A DNA stretch of 40,333 nucleotides from Nocardia mexicana NBRC 108244 (GTDB lineage: Bacteria; Actinomycetota; Actinomycetes; Mycobacteriales; Mycobacteriaceae): positions 1-40,333 of the forward strand of contig NZ_BDBV01000010.1 in NCBI RefSeq assembly GCF_001613165.1, written 5' to 3'. The notes under the pieces are model-generated. The model ran no database searches. It saw only the letters and a program-made list of their open reading frames with translations, and was not told where the DNA came from. The translations under genes were made by a program, and so were the position numbers. Below, one piece after another: positions 8,763 to 16,679 of this stretch. Numbering within the stretch: position 1 is the first letter of the stretch; every line of letters starts with the position of its first letter.

Positions 8763-9671
8763 ATGGGCGTGCGCATCAAATCCACCGGAATCAGCCGCGA
8801 CAGCGACACTTTCAGCATCGTGGACCACAGCGGCCGGGCGGCGCGGCGCAGCCTGGAGCGGGCCGGGGTGCGGCCCGACCAGGTCGGCGTGCTCATCAAC
8901 GCCGGGGTCTTCCGGGATTCCAACACCGTGGAACCGGCCGTCTCGGCGCTGATCCAGAAGTCCGCCGGGATCGGGCTCGACTACTCCTACGGCGATCCCC
9001 GGTCGTTCTCCTTCGACCTGATGAACGGCGCGGTCGGCGTGCTCAACGCGGTGCAGGTGGCGCAGTCGGTGCTGGAGACCGGCAGCGCCGAGCACGTGCT
9101 GGTGGTCTCCGGCGACACCCACCCGTCGCTGGCCCGATCGGAGGCCGACGACGAATTCCCCTATGCCACAGCGGGTGCCGCACTGCTGCTGGAGCGCACC
9201 GAGGAGGACGAGGGCTTCGGCCGCGTGCACACCGCGACCGGCGACGGCAGCCCCGCGGTCGAGTCGTACGTCGACGTGGCCACGATGGGCACGGTCGGCC
9301 GCACGCTGATGACGGTCGAGCAGGAGCCGGGATTCGAGGAGCGGCTGCTGGACGCCGCGGCCCAGGTGGCACTGGCCGCGCTGGACGAGGCCGGTGACAT
9401 CGATCCGGCGACGACCGTGGTGATCGCCTCGACGCCGAGCCCGACATTCCCGCGACGGCTGGCCGACAAGCTGGGGATCGCGACGGTTCGCACCCCGGAC
9501 CTGGCGGCGGGCGATCCACACACCGCCGCGCTGCCGCTGGCCTATGACCTTGCGGTGCAGGAGGATTCGCTCGGCGGATACACCACGGTGCTGTTCGTCG
9601 CCGCGGGTTCCGGGCCGTCGGCCGCGGCGGTGCTGTACCGGCTGCCCGCTCCCGTCGGGGCGCCGGCGTGA
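8763..9671 (+). CDS. Degenerate OleA-like partner subunit lacking the catalytic triad
   Basis: A 302-residue thiolase-fold protein with a shortened N-terminus. Aligned by eye to OleA, the Cys position reads FDLMNGAVG (Ala90) and the His position reads VVIASTP (Ala222). The Asn position reads DPHTAA (His253). The segment VGVLINAGVFRDSNTVEPAVS is very close to the OleA segment carrying Glu117 and retains that Glu (Glu57). In OleA this Glu reaches across the dimer into the other subunit's active site. The simplest reading is a non-catalytic partner that donates Glu57 to Cys124 of the preceding subunit. It follows that gene by 11 bp, so they should be made together. Its stop overlaps a small bridging frame. 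Confidence 0.85.
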   Translation: MGVRIKSTGISRDSDTFSIVDHSGRAARRSLERAGVRPDQVGVLINAGVFRDSNTVEPAVSALIQKSAGIGLDYSYGDPRSFSFDLMNGAVGVLNAVQVAQSVLETGSAEHVLVVSGDTHPSLARSEADDEFPYATAGAALLLERTEEDEGFGRVHTATGDGSPAVESYVDVATMGTVGRTLMTVEQEPGFEERLLDAAAQVALAALDEAGDIDPATTVVIASTPSPTFPRRLADKLGIATVRTPDLAAGDPHTAALPLAYDLAVQEDSLGGYTTVLFVAAGSGPSAAAVLYRLPAPVGAPA

Positions 9672-9859
9672 GCGAGCGCGCGAGCGGGTCGAGGGCACAA
9701 CGCGGCTCCGCATACGACGGAACCGAGCGGCGGCAAGGTGCGGTCGTCGGCAGCCTCGCGGCCCGGGTGTCGGCCACGAGGCCGGTGACCGGCGCAGCGG
9801 GGCCCGCCTGTGCCGCCGCGGGTTCCCGCCGCTGCGCCTCGTGGCAGGACGCGGCGTGA
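9668..9859 (+). CDS. 63-codon bridging frame between the condensing subunits and the AMP ligase
   Basis: A GTG at 9668 overlaps the stop of the upstream gene (GTGA), and its TGA at 9857-9859 overlaps the GTG of the downstream ligase (GTGA). The frame therefore fits exactly into the only large gap inside the cluster. The product (starting MSERASGSRAQRGS, ending CASWQDAA) is basic, Ala/Gly/Arg-rich and resembles no family I know. The opening GTGAGCGAGCGC string is a common intergenic sequence type in Nocardia and relatives. The frame may therefore be only a ribosome bridge built from repeat DNA, not a functional protein. Confidence 0.35.
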   Translation: MSERASGSRAQRGSAYDGTERRQGAVVGSLAARVSATRPVTGAAGPACAAAGSRRCASWQDAA

Positions 9860-11532
9860 CCGCGGGCACCTACTGGCGGGCCGTCGATCGGTTCTGGGCG
9901 GTCGTGGCGGCCGAACCGGACCGGGAGGCGGTGTTCTTCGCCTCCGGCACGGCCACCGATGGGCTGCCCAGTTACCAGCAGCTCACCTACCGCGAACTCG
10001 ATGCCTGGTCCGACGCGGTCGCCGAACGACTCACGCGGGCAGGCGTTTCCAGCGGTACCCGCACGATCGTGCTGGTGCTGCCCAGCCCCGAGCTGTACGC
10101 GATCATGCTGGGGCTGTTGAAGATCGGTGCCGTGCCGGTCGTCATCGATCCGGGTATGGGGCTGCGCAAGATGCTGCGCTGCCTGCAGGCCGCCGACGCC
10201 GAGGCGTTCATCGGGATCCCGCAGGCCCATGCCGCCCGCGTCCTGTTCCGCCGGTACTTCCGCGGCGTGCGGGTGCCGGTGACGGTGGGGCGGCGCTGGT
10301 TCTGGGGTGGCGCCACGCTGCGCGGCTGGGGCCGGACACCCACGGGCAGCCTGCCCGTCCGCGCCCCGGCCCCCGACGCGGACCCGCTGCTGATCGCGTT
10401 CACGACCGGCAGCACGGGTCCGGCGAAGGCCGTCGAACTCACCCACGGCAACCTCTCGGCGATGGTCGAGCAGGTGGACGCGGCCCGCGACCACGTGCCG
10501 CCGGGCACCTCGCTGATCACGCTGCCGCTGGTGGGGATCCTGGATCTGCTGCTCGGATCCCGGTGCGTGCTACCGCCGCTGATTCCCAGCAAGGTCGGCT
10601 CCACCGATCCGGCGCATATCGCCGACGCGATCGCCCGGTTCGGCGTGCGCACGATGTTCGCCTCGCCCGCGGTGCTGATTCCGCTGCTGCGGCAGCTGCG
10701 GCGGACCGGCGCGGCACTGCCCACGCTACGGAGCATCTATTCCGGCGGTGCACCCGTACCGGATTGGTGCATCTCCGGGCTGCGGGAAGTGCTGGACCCG
10801 GACGTGCGGATATTCGCCGGATACGGTTCGACCGAGGCGCTGCCGATGTCGACCGTCGAATCCCGGGAGCTGGCCGACGGACTGGCCGACCGCGCCCACC
10901 GCGGAGACGGCACCTGCATCGGGCGGCCCGCCCAAGGGGTGCGGGCACGCGTGGTCGCCGTCACCGATGACCCGATTCCGGCCTGGGCCGACGCCGAAGC
11001 GCGTGCGGGCGAGCTGGATTCGACACGCGGCATCGGCGAGCTGGTCGTCGCGGGACCGAACGTCAGCACCCGCTACTACTGGCCGCGGGCGGCGAACGCC
11101 ACCGGCAAGATCGCCGACGGGGACGTGATCTGGCATCGCACGGGAGACCTGGCGTGGATCGACGACGCGGGCCGAATCTGGTTCTGCGGACGCAAGAGTC
11201 AGCGGGTCGCCACCGCGGCGGGACTCATGTTCACCGTGCAGGTCGAGCAGGTGTTCAACGTGGTGCCGGGGGTGGTGCGCAGCGCGCTGGTGGGCGTGGG
11301 CCCGCGCGGCGCGCAGCGGCCGGTGCTGTGCGTCGAGCTGGAGCCGGGCGCCGACCAGACCACCGTCGCGCTGGCGCTGAAGAACCGCGGCGCCGAATTC
11401 GACCTCACCGCACCCGTTTCGGAGTTCCTGTTCCATCCCTCGTTCCCGGTCGACATCCGGCACAACGCCAAGATCGGCCGCGAACAGCTCGCGGAATGGG
11501 CGGCGGCACAGACGACGGGGGCGAACTCGTGA
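9856..11532 (+). CDS. nltC: OleC/NltC-like beta-lactone synthetase (ANL-family AMP ligase)
   Basis: A 558-residue adenylate-forming enzyme. OleC relatives activate a beta-hydroxy acid with ATP and close it to a beta-lactone without CoA. Seen motifs are IAFTTGSTGPAKAVELTH (P-loop-like A3), FAGYGSTEAL (A5), WHRTGDLAWID (A7), WFCGRKSQRV (A8) and HNAKIGREQL with the C-terminal lysine. The segment VVIDPGMGLRKMLRCLQAADAEAFIGIPQAH is characteristic of OleC-type ligases as I know them. The GTG at 9856 is chosen because homologous sequence (TYWRAVDRFW) begins there, with AGGA six bases upstream. The open frame extends further upstream through intergenic sequence. It overlaps the next gene (GTGA at 11529). 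A fatty acyl-AMP ligase is the alternative, but the neighbours argue for the lactone synthetase. Confidence 0.85.
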   Translation: MTAGTYWRAVDRFWAVVAAEPDREAVFFASGTATDGLPSYQQLTYRELDAWSDAVAERLTRAGVSSGTRTIVLVLPSPELYAIMLGLLKIGAVPVVIDPGMGLRKMLRCLQAADAEAFIGIPQAHAARVLFRRYFRGVRVPVTVGRRWFWGGATLRGWGRTPTGSLPVRAPAPDADPLLIAFTTGSTGPAKAVELTHGNLSAMVEQVDAARDHVPPGTSLITLPLVGILDLLLGSRCVLPPLIPSKVGSTDPAHIADAIARFGVRTMFASPAVLIPLLRQLRRTGAALPTLRSIYSGGAPVPDWCISGLREVLDPDVRIFAGYGSTEALPMSTVESRELADGLADRAHRGDGTCIGRPAQGVRARVVAVTDDPIPAWADAEARAGELDSTRGIGELVVAGPNVSTRYYWPRAANATGKIADGDVIWHRTGDLAWIDDAGRIWFCGRKSQRVATAAGLMFTVQVEQVFNVVPGVVRSALVGVGPRGAQRPVLCVELEPGADQTTVALALKNRGAEFDLTAPVSEFLFHPSFPVDIRHNAKIGREQLAEWAAAQTTGANS

Positions 11533-11834
11533 GAACCACTGCCCTGCGGGCCGTTCCGGCGCTCGGCTGGATCTATCTCATCGCCGGGTTGCTGGCCGCC
11601 GTGGCGGGCAAGGCGCCGCGGAACCGAGTCCTGCGGATCGTGTGGTGGATCGATGCGTTCCTCAGCATCGTCGTGCACGCCGCACAGATTCCCGCGGCGC
11701 TGCGGGCGGCGGAGGGCAGCGGGCGGTCGCGGATCGAAACGGCGGTGCTGACCCAGATATTCGGCCTCACATGGTGGCGAACACAGGCATCGCCCCAAGA
11801 CAGTGGCCACCGAACCGGCTCTGGCACAGCGTAG
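11529..11834 (+). CDS. Small membrane protein inside the nlt-like cluster
   Basis: A 101-residue protein of unknown function. Its GTG overlaps the stop of the AMP ligase and it ends 13 bp before the reductase start, so it is translated as part of the operon. A first membrane segment is at about residues 11-27 (ALGWIYLIAGLLAAVAG) and a second at about 35-55 (VLRIVWWIDAFLSIVVHAA). A third, weaker one (IETAVLTQIFGLTWW) may follow. The C-terminus is hydrophilic. It could anchor the soluble enzymes at the membrane where the long-chain product accumulates, or help hand it to the MMPL transporter; both ideas are inference. I cannot assign a family. Confidence 0.7.
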   Translation: MRTTALRAVPALGWIYLIAGLLAAVAGKAPRNRVLRIVWWIDAFLSIVVHAAQIPAALRAAEGSGRSRIETAVLTQIFGLTWWRTQASPQDSGHRTGSGTA

Positions 11835-11847
11835 TTCAGGAGAATCG

Positions 11848-12888
11848 ATGAAGGCTCTGGTAACCGGCGCGTCCGGATTCCTCGGCGGCGCCCTGGTGCG
11901 GCGGCTGATGCGGGACGGCGAGTACAAGGTCGCGGTGCTGGCCCGGCCGACCAGTAATCTGCGTGGCCTGGGCGACCTGGACGGCGTCGAGGTCGTCTAC
12001 GGCGACCTCGCCGACGAGACGTCGCTGGCGCGCGCGACCACCGGGGTCGACGTCGTATTCCACAGCGCCGCACGGGTCGACGAGCGCGGCACCCGGGCAC
12101 AGTTCTGGAACGAGAACGTGCGGGGCACCCAGCGGCTGCTGGAGTCGGCGCGGCGGGCGAAGGCGTCGCGTTTCGTGTTCATCTCGAGCCCCAGCGCGCT
12201 CATGGACCGCGACGGGGGCGACCAGGTGGACGTCGACGAATCGGTCCCCTATCCGCGGCGCTACCTGAACCTGTACTCGGAGACCAAGGCGGCGGCCGAG
12301 CGGGCCGTATTGGACGCCGACGCACCGGATTTCACGACCTGCGCGCTGCGTCCGCGAGCGATCTGGGGTGCCGGTGACCGGTCCGGGCCGATCGTGCGGC
12401 TGCTGGGCCGCACCGCCGACGGCAAGCTGCCGGATCTGTCCTTCGGTCGCGACGTCTACGCGTCGCTGTGCCACGTCGACAACATCGTGGACGCCTGCAT
12501 CAAGGCCGCCGGGTCCGACAAGGTAGGCGGGAAACCGTATTTCATCGCCGACGCCGAGCAGACGAACGTCTGGGCCTTCCTCGCCGAGGTCGCGGGCGGG
12601 CTCGGCTATCCGCCGCCCAGCCGCACCCCGGACCCGCGGGTGATCGATGCCGTCGTCGCGGCCATCGAGACCGTATGGCGCATCCCCGCCGTCGCGCGCC
12701 GCTGGTCTCCCCCGCTCTCGCGCTACGCGGTGGCGCTGATGACCCGCACCGCCACCTACGACACCGCCGCCGCCACCCGGGACTTCGGGTATCGGCCGAT
12801 CGTCGATCGCGATCGCGGCCTCGCGGAGTTCCTGGCCTGGCTCGACACCGTCGGCGGCGTCACCGAACTCACCCGCGGCCTGCGCTGA
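11848..12888 (+). CDS. nltD: OleD/NltD-like NAD(P)-dependent beta-keto acid reductase
   Basis: A 346-residue extended SDR of the 3-beta-hydroxysteroid dehydrogenase type. It has GASGFLGG at residues 7-14, a Ser in FISSPSALM and the catalytic YSETK pair. Hydrophobic C-terminal segments follow, as in OleD. OleD reduces the 2-alkyl-3-keto acid made by OleA to the beta-hydroxy acid that OleC cyclises. The ATG at 11848 has CAGGAG upstream and follows the small membrane gene by 13 bp. With the two condensing subunits and the ligase it completes the four functions of the nocardiolactone pathway. A steroid or sugar dehydrogenase is the alternative from sequence alone, but context is strong. Confidence 0.83.
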   Translation: MKALVTGASGFLGGALVRRLMRDGEYKVAVLARPTSNLRGLGDLDGVEVVYGDLADETSLARATTGVDVVFHSAARVDERGTRAQFWNENVRGTQRLLESARRAKASRFVFISSPSALMDRDGGDQVDVDESVPYPRRYLNLYSETKAAAERAVLDADAPDFTTCALRPRAIWGAGDRSGPIVRLLGRTADGKLPDLSFGRDVYASLCHVDNIVDACIKAAGSDKVGGKPYFIADAEQTNVWAFLAEVAGGLGYPPPSRTPDPRVIDAVVAAIETVWRIPAVARRWSPPLSRYAVALMTRTATYDTAAATRDFGYRPIVDRDRGLAEFLAWLDTVGGVTELTRGLR

Positions 12889-12910
12889 CCGATCGCCCCA
12901 GGAGCCCCTC

Positions 12911-14104
12911 ATGAACAACGTCTTCCGTCGCCGCATCTCCCCGACCGAGCGCATGTACTTCCCCATGCGGGATATGGCGCCGCCCTTCCTGATGCAGCTG
13001 GAGTTCCAGGGCACGGGCACGCTCGACGCGGAGGCACTGCGCCGGGCCGTCGCCACCGCCGCCGACGCCTGCCCGGGGGCGCGGCTGGTCCGCGACGGAC
13101 GGTACTGGGTGGACAGCGGCGTGGCCCCGGCGGTGCGGGAGGTCCCCGGACACACGGTGAACTACCCACGGCTGGAGGCGGATCCGGTACTCACCAGCCC
13201 GATCGGGCCGAGGCCGGAGACCACGTGCGAGGTCCTGCTGCTGACGGGTGTCCCGGTATCCGTGGTGTTCCGGGTGTTCCACGGCGTCATGGACGGCATG
13301 GGCATGGTGCTGTGGGCCGACAACGTGTTTCGCGCACTGCGCGGCGAATCACTGCGGCCCATGCCGGATCCCGTCGCCGATCGGGAACTGGTACGCACGG
13401 TCGGGGCGCCCGGCCGCCCGACGCCCATGCTGCCGAAGTTCCGGTCCGCGATCGGGCACGGGCGCCAGGAGCGCGACAGCGCTCGGCATCTGCTGCGGCA
13501 CCGCACGATTCACGCCACCGGGTCGGGTGCGGTGGCGCGGGTCGCCGCACTGCTCGCGGCGGAGGCCGGGTCGGTGCAGCGCATCATGGTCCCGGTCGAT
13601 CTGCGCCGCCACGACCCGCAGCTGCGGTCCACCGCGAACCTCGCGCTGCCGCTGTTCCTGGACGTGGCGCCCGGTCAGGACTGGCAACAGATCAACGCCG
13701 AGAAGCGAATCGGGCTGCGGGAACGCCGCGAGCTGAACCAGATGGCCGCGAGCGGGATGGCCGACCTGCCGCAGCCGGTCGGCCGCGCGATCCTGCGCAC
13801 CACCAACTGGCTGGGCTCGCGATTCGGCCGGAACCTGGCCTCGGCCACCGTCTCCCACATGGGCCGCTTCGATCTCGACACGCTCCGCGTGCCCGGATTC
13901 GCCCCGACCTCGGTGCGGGTGCTGCCGCAGCACAGCGTGGCGATGCCGCTGCTGTTCGGGATGGTGGAATCGGGCGGGCGCACCGAGCTCACGGTGTCGG
14001 CGCGCAACGGCCGCGGCCTCGAGGACCGGCTGGAGGCGCTGCTCGACCGGATCACCGACACCCTCGAGGCCGAACTGCCGCACCGAGATTCGACCGTGGC
14101 ATGA
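12911..14104 (+). CDS. Condensation/PapA-like acyltransferase with HxxxDG motif
   Basis: A 397-residue protein of the CoA-dependent acyltransferase / NRPS condensation / PapA / wax-ester-synthase superfamily. The catalytic motif is VFHGVMDGMG near residues 118-127, and a later VPVDLRRHD resembles the conserved second-lobe segment. No membrane segment or signal is seen. The ATG at 12911 has AGGAG upstream. It lies 22 bp after the reductase and overlaps the MMPL gene (ATGA at 14101). PapA proteins in mycobacteria esterify long acyl chains and work beside MmpL exporters, so an ester-forming step on a beta-hydroxy acid or related lipid is plausible here. Donor and acceptor are unknown. It is not part of the minimal nltABCD set. 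Confidence 0.75.
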   Translation: MNNVFRRRISPTERMYFPMRDMAPPFLMQLEFQGTGTLDAEALRRAVATAADACPGARLVRDGRYWVDSGVAPAVREVPGHTVNYPRLEADPVLTSPIGPRPETTCEVLLLTGVPVSVVFRVFHGVMDGMGMVLWADNVFRALRGESLRPMPDPVADRELVRTVGAPGRPTPMLPKFRSAIGHGRQERDSARHLLRHRTIHATGSGAVARVAALLAAEAGSVQRIMVPVDLRRHDPQLRSTANLALPLFLDVAPGQDWQQINAEKRIGLRERRELNQMAASGMADLPQPVGRAILRTTNWLGSRFGRNLASATVSHMGRFDLDTLRVPGFAPTSVRVLPQHSVAMPLLFGMVESGGRTELTVSARNGRGLEDRLEALLDRITDTLEAELPHRDSTVA

Positions 14105-16242
14105 GGGCCTGGGCACGGGCCGTGGCGGCGCGGCCGAAAATCGTGCTGGCCGTCGCGATCGGATTCGCGCTGCTGTGCGGGCTGTTCGGCGCGGACCTGC
14201 CGAGCCGGGTCAGCGCCGCCGGATTCACCGATCCGGGCAGCGAATCCGCCCTGGTCGACCGCATCGCGGACGAACGGCTCGGGCCGCAGAATCCGGACGT
14301 CATCGCCGTGTACACGGTGCCCGAAGGCCGATCCCTGGCCGATCTCGGCCCGCAGGTGCAACAGGCCGTGGATCGCATCGATCCCGGATTGCTGGCGCAG
14401 CGCGTCGAAACCTATTGGAACAACGCACCACCGCGGCAGGGGCTGCTGCGCTCGGCCGACGGCCGCCACGCGCTGGCCGTGGTCTTCGCCGCCGGGGACG
14501 ACAACGAACGCATCGCGGCCTACCCGGATATCGAAGCGGCACTGCGTGTTCCGGGTGTGGAGACCCGTTTCAGCGGTTTCAGCGCCCTGGCGGCCGAGAT
14601 CAGCGATCAGTCCCGCCACGACCTGGTACTCGCCGAATCCGTCTCGCTGCCGGTGACTCTCGCGATCCTGGTGCTGGTGTTCGGCGGCGTCGTCGCGGCC
14701 GCGCTGCCGGTGCTGGTCGGCGTGCTCGCGATGCTCGGCTCGCTGGGCGCGGTCGGGATGATCGCCCGCGGCACCGAGGTGAGCGTCTTCGCGATGAACA
14801 TCGCCTCGCTGCTGGCCCTCGGATTGGCCATCGACTACGGGCTTTTCGTGGTCAGCAGATTCCGGGAGGAGCTCGCCGCCGGGCGCGACGTGCCCGATGC
14901 GGTGACGCGGACGATGGCGACCGCCGGACGGACCGTGGCGTTCTCGGCCCTGCTGCTGGTATGTGCGTTCGCCGGGACGTTCGTGTTCCCGCAGGCGGTG
15001 CTGCGTTCGCTGGGCTTCGGCGCCATCGCCGCGGTGGTGCTGGCCGCGCTGCTGTCGCTCACCGTACTGCCCGCGGCACTGCTGCTGCTCGGTCCGCGGA
15101 TCGGGAAATGGAGTTGGCGCGCAGACGCGTTCGAGCGGGGCGAGCGGCGCGCGGCGCGACTCTGGGGCCGGGTCGTGGACGCGGTGCTGAAGCGACCGGG
15201 TGTCGTGGCGCTCGCGATCACCGCGTTACTGATCGCCCTCGCGATGCCGCTGACCGGCGCCCGGCTCAGCGATGTCGACCACACGGCGCTGCCCGCGGGA
15301 AATCCGATGCGCACCACCGTCGAACAGCTCGCGGCGGACTTCCCCGCGGCCAGCAGCGGTGCCACGGTACTCGTCCGGGGCGACGGCGCCTTCCGCCATG
15401 CGACCCTGACCGCGCTGACCCGGGAGATTGCCGGGGTGCCCGGTGTGCATCAGGTGCAGGAGTTGGGCCGCTCCCCCGACGGCGTCATCCTGCATGCCGC
15501 GCTCGACGTGCCGGACCGGTCGCAACCGGCCACCGATATCGTCACCGAGGTCCGGAAACTCCCGGTGCCGGAAGGGATCACGCTGCAGGTCGGCGGGCAG
15601 TCGGCCGCCAATGCCGACAGCGTGCGCGCCATCGTGTCCCGCATGCCGCTCATGATCGCGGTGATGGTCGCCGCCACGCTGATCCTGCTGCTGGCCGCAT
15701 TCCGGTCGGCGCTGCTGCCGGTGAAGGCCGTCGCGATGGCCTTCGTCAGCCTCGCGGCCACCTTCGGCGTGCTGACCTGGATCTTCTCCCAGGGACATCT
15801 GGCCGGGGCGCTGCACGTCAGCGTCGGGCCGCTGTCGGCGGGCATGATGGTGCTGATCATCGCGGTCGTGTTCGGGCTGTCCACCGATTACGAGGTGTTC
15901 CTGCTTTCGCGAATGGCCGAGGCGTATCAGGCCGGGTCCGGCACCGCGGACGCCGTCCGCACCGGCATCGTCAAGACGGCTCGCGTGATCACCGCCGCGG
16001 CAACGCTTCTCGTCGTCATCACCGGCGCCTTCACGCTGTCGCCGCTGACGCCGATGCGGTTCCTCGGCCTCGGCATGATCATCGCGCTGATCATCGACGC
16101 CACGCTGGTGCGCATGCTGCTGGTGCCCGCGCTGGTGCAGCTCATGGGCCCCGCGAACTGGTGGCCGGGCGGGCCGCGGGTGGTCTCCGCGACCGTAACG
16201 GAAAGCGCCGTACGCGAGCCGGGTCCATTACCCGGCGGGTAA
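14101..16242 (+). CDS. MMPL-family RND lipid transporter
   Basis: A 713-residue inner-membrane transporter with the two-fold RND layout. Each half has one N-terminal transmembrane helix, a periplasmic domain, then five helices. Proton-relay Asp/Tyr pairs are seen in both halves, at 245/246 (GLAIDYGLF) and 596/597 (GLSTDYEVF), as in MmpL3. Each is followed by a basic SRF/SRM loop. It is in the size range of short MMPLs (~700-750) without the long C-terminal extension of MmpL3. The start overlaps the acyltransferase stop (ATGA), so the two are translationally coupled. The likely cargo is the lipid product of this cluster, by analogy with PapA-MmpL pairs. Confidence 0.92.
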   Translation: MRAWARAVAARPKIVLAVAIGFALLCGLFGADLPSRVSAAGFTDPGSESALVDRIADERLGPQNPDVIAVYTVPEGRSLADLGPQVQQAVDRIDPGLLAQRVETYWNNAPPRQGLLRSADGRHALAVVFAAGDDNERIAAYPDIEAALRVPGVETRFSGFSALAAEISDQSRHDLVLAESVSLPVTLAILVLVFGGVVAAALPVLVGVLAMLGSLGAVGMIARGTEVSVFAMNIASLLALGLAIDYGLFVVSRFREELAAGRDVPDAVTRTMATAGRTVAFSALLLVCAFAGTFVFPQAVLRSLGFGAIAAVVLAALLSLTVLPAALLLLGPRIGKWSWRADAFERGERRAARLWGRVVDAVLKRPGVVALAITALLIALAMPLTGARLSDVDHTALPAGNPMRTTVEQLAADFPAASSGATVLVRGDGAFRHATLTALTREIAGVPGVHQVQELGRSPDGVILHAALDVPDRSQPATDIVTEVRKLPVPEGITLQVGGQSAANADSVRAIVSRMPLMIAVMVAATLILLLAAFRSALLPVKAVAMAFVSLAATFGVLTWIFSQGHLAGALHVSVGPLSAGMMVLIIAVVFGLSTDYEVFLLSRMAEAYQAGSGTADAVRTGIVKTARVITAAATLLVVITGAFTLSPLTPMRFLGLGMIIALIIDATLVRMLLVPALVQLMGPANWWPGGPRVVSATVTESAVREPGPLPGG

Positions 16243-16277
16243 TCGACCGGCGCCGCCGCGACCGGCATGCTCGTCTC

Positions 16278-16679
16278 ATGATCGATACCGAGGGCACGCA
16301 GCTGTTCCACAAGACCATGCCGTTCACCGAGAGGCTCGGTGTCGAGGTGCTCGAGCACGGGCGCGAGGTGGTGCGCAGCCGGCTGGCCTGGGATGAGACC
16401 CTGTGCACGCTGGGCGGGGTGCTGCACGGTGGCGTGCTGATGTCGCTGGCGGATTCGACCGCGGCGGTCTGCGCGTACCTGAATCTGCCCGAGGGCAAGC
16501 AGGGCACCACGACCGTGGAATCGAAGACGAACTTCCTGCGGGCGGTGCGGTCCGGACATGCGGTGGCCACCGCGCGGCCGCTGCACGCCGGGCGCAGCTT
16601 CATCGTCGTGGAGACCGAAATCCACGACGACGCAGGCAAACTCGTCGGCAAGGTCACCCAGACCCAAGCCGTGCTGTAG
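16278..16679 (+). CDS. PaaI-type hotdog-fold thioesterase
   Basis: A 133-residue hotdog thioesterase that would hydrolyse an acyl-CoA. The signature LGGVLHGGVLMSLADSTAAVCAY is at about residues 40-62 and the paired strand GTTTVESKTNFLRAVRSGHAVATA follows. The ATG at 16278 is the first sensible start after the MMPL stop at 16242 and leaves a 35-bp gap, so it is probably the last gene of the block. It could release free acids, or remove stalled acyl-CoA from the condensing enzymes. It ends immediately beside the convergent methyltransferase gene, without overlap. Substrate specificity cannot be read from sequence. Confidence 0.85.
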   Translation: MIDTEGTQLFHKTMPFTERLGVEVLEHGREVVRSRLAWDETLCTLGGVLHGGVLMSLADSTAAVCAYLNLPEGKQGTTTVESKTNFLRAVRSGHAVATARPLHAGRSFIVVETEIHDDAGKLVGKVTQTQAVL

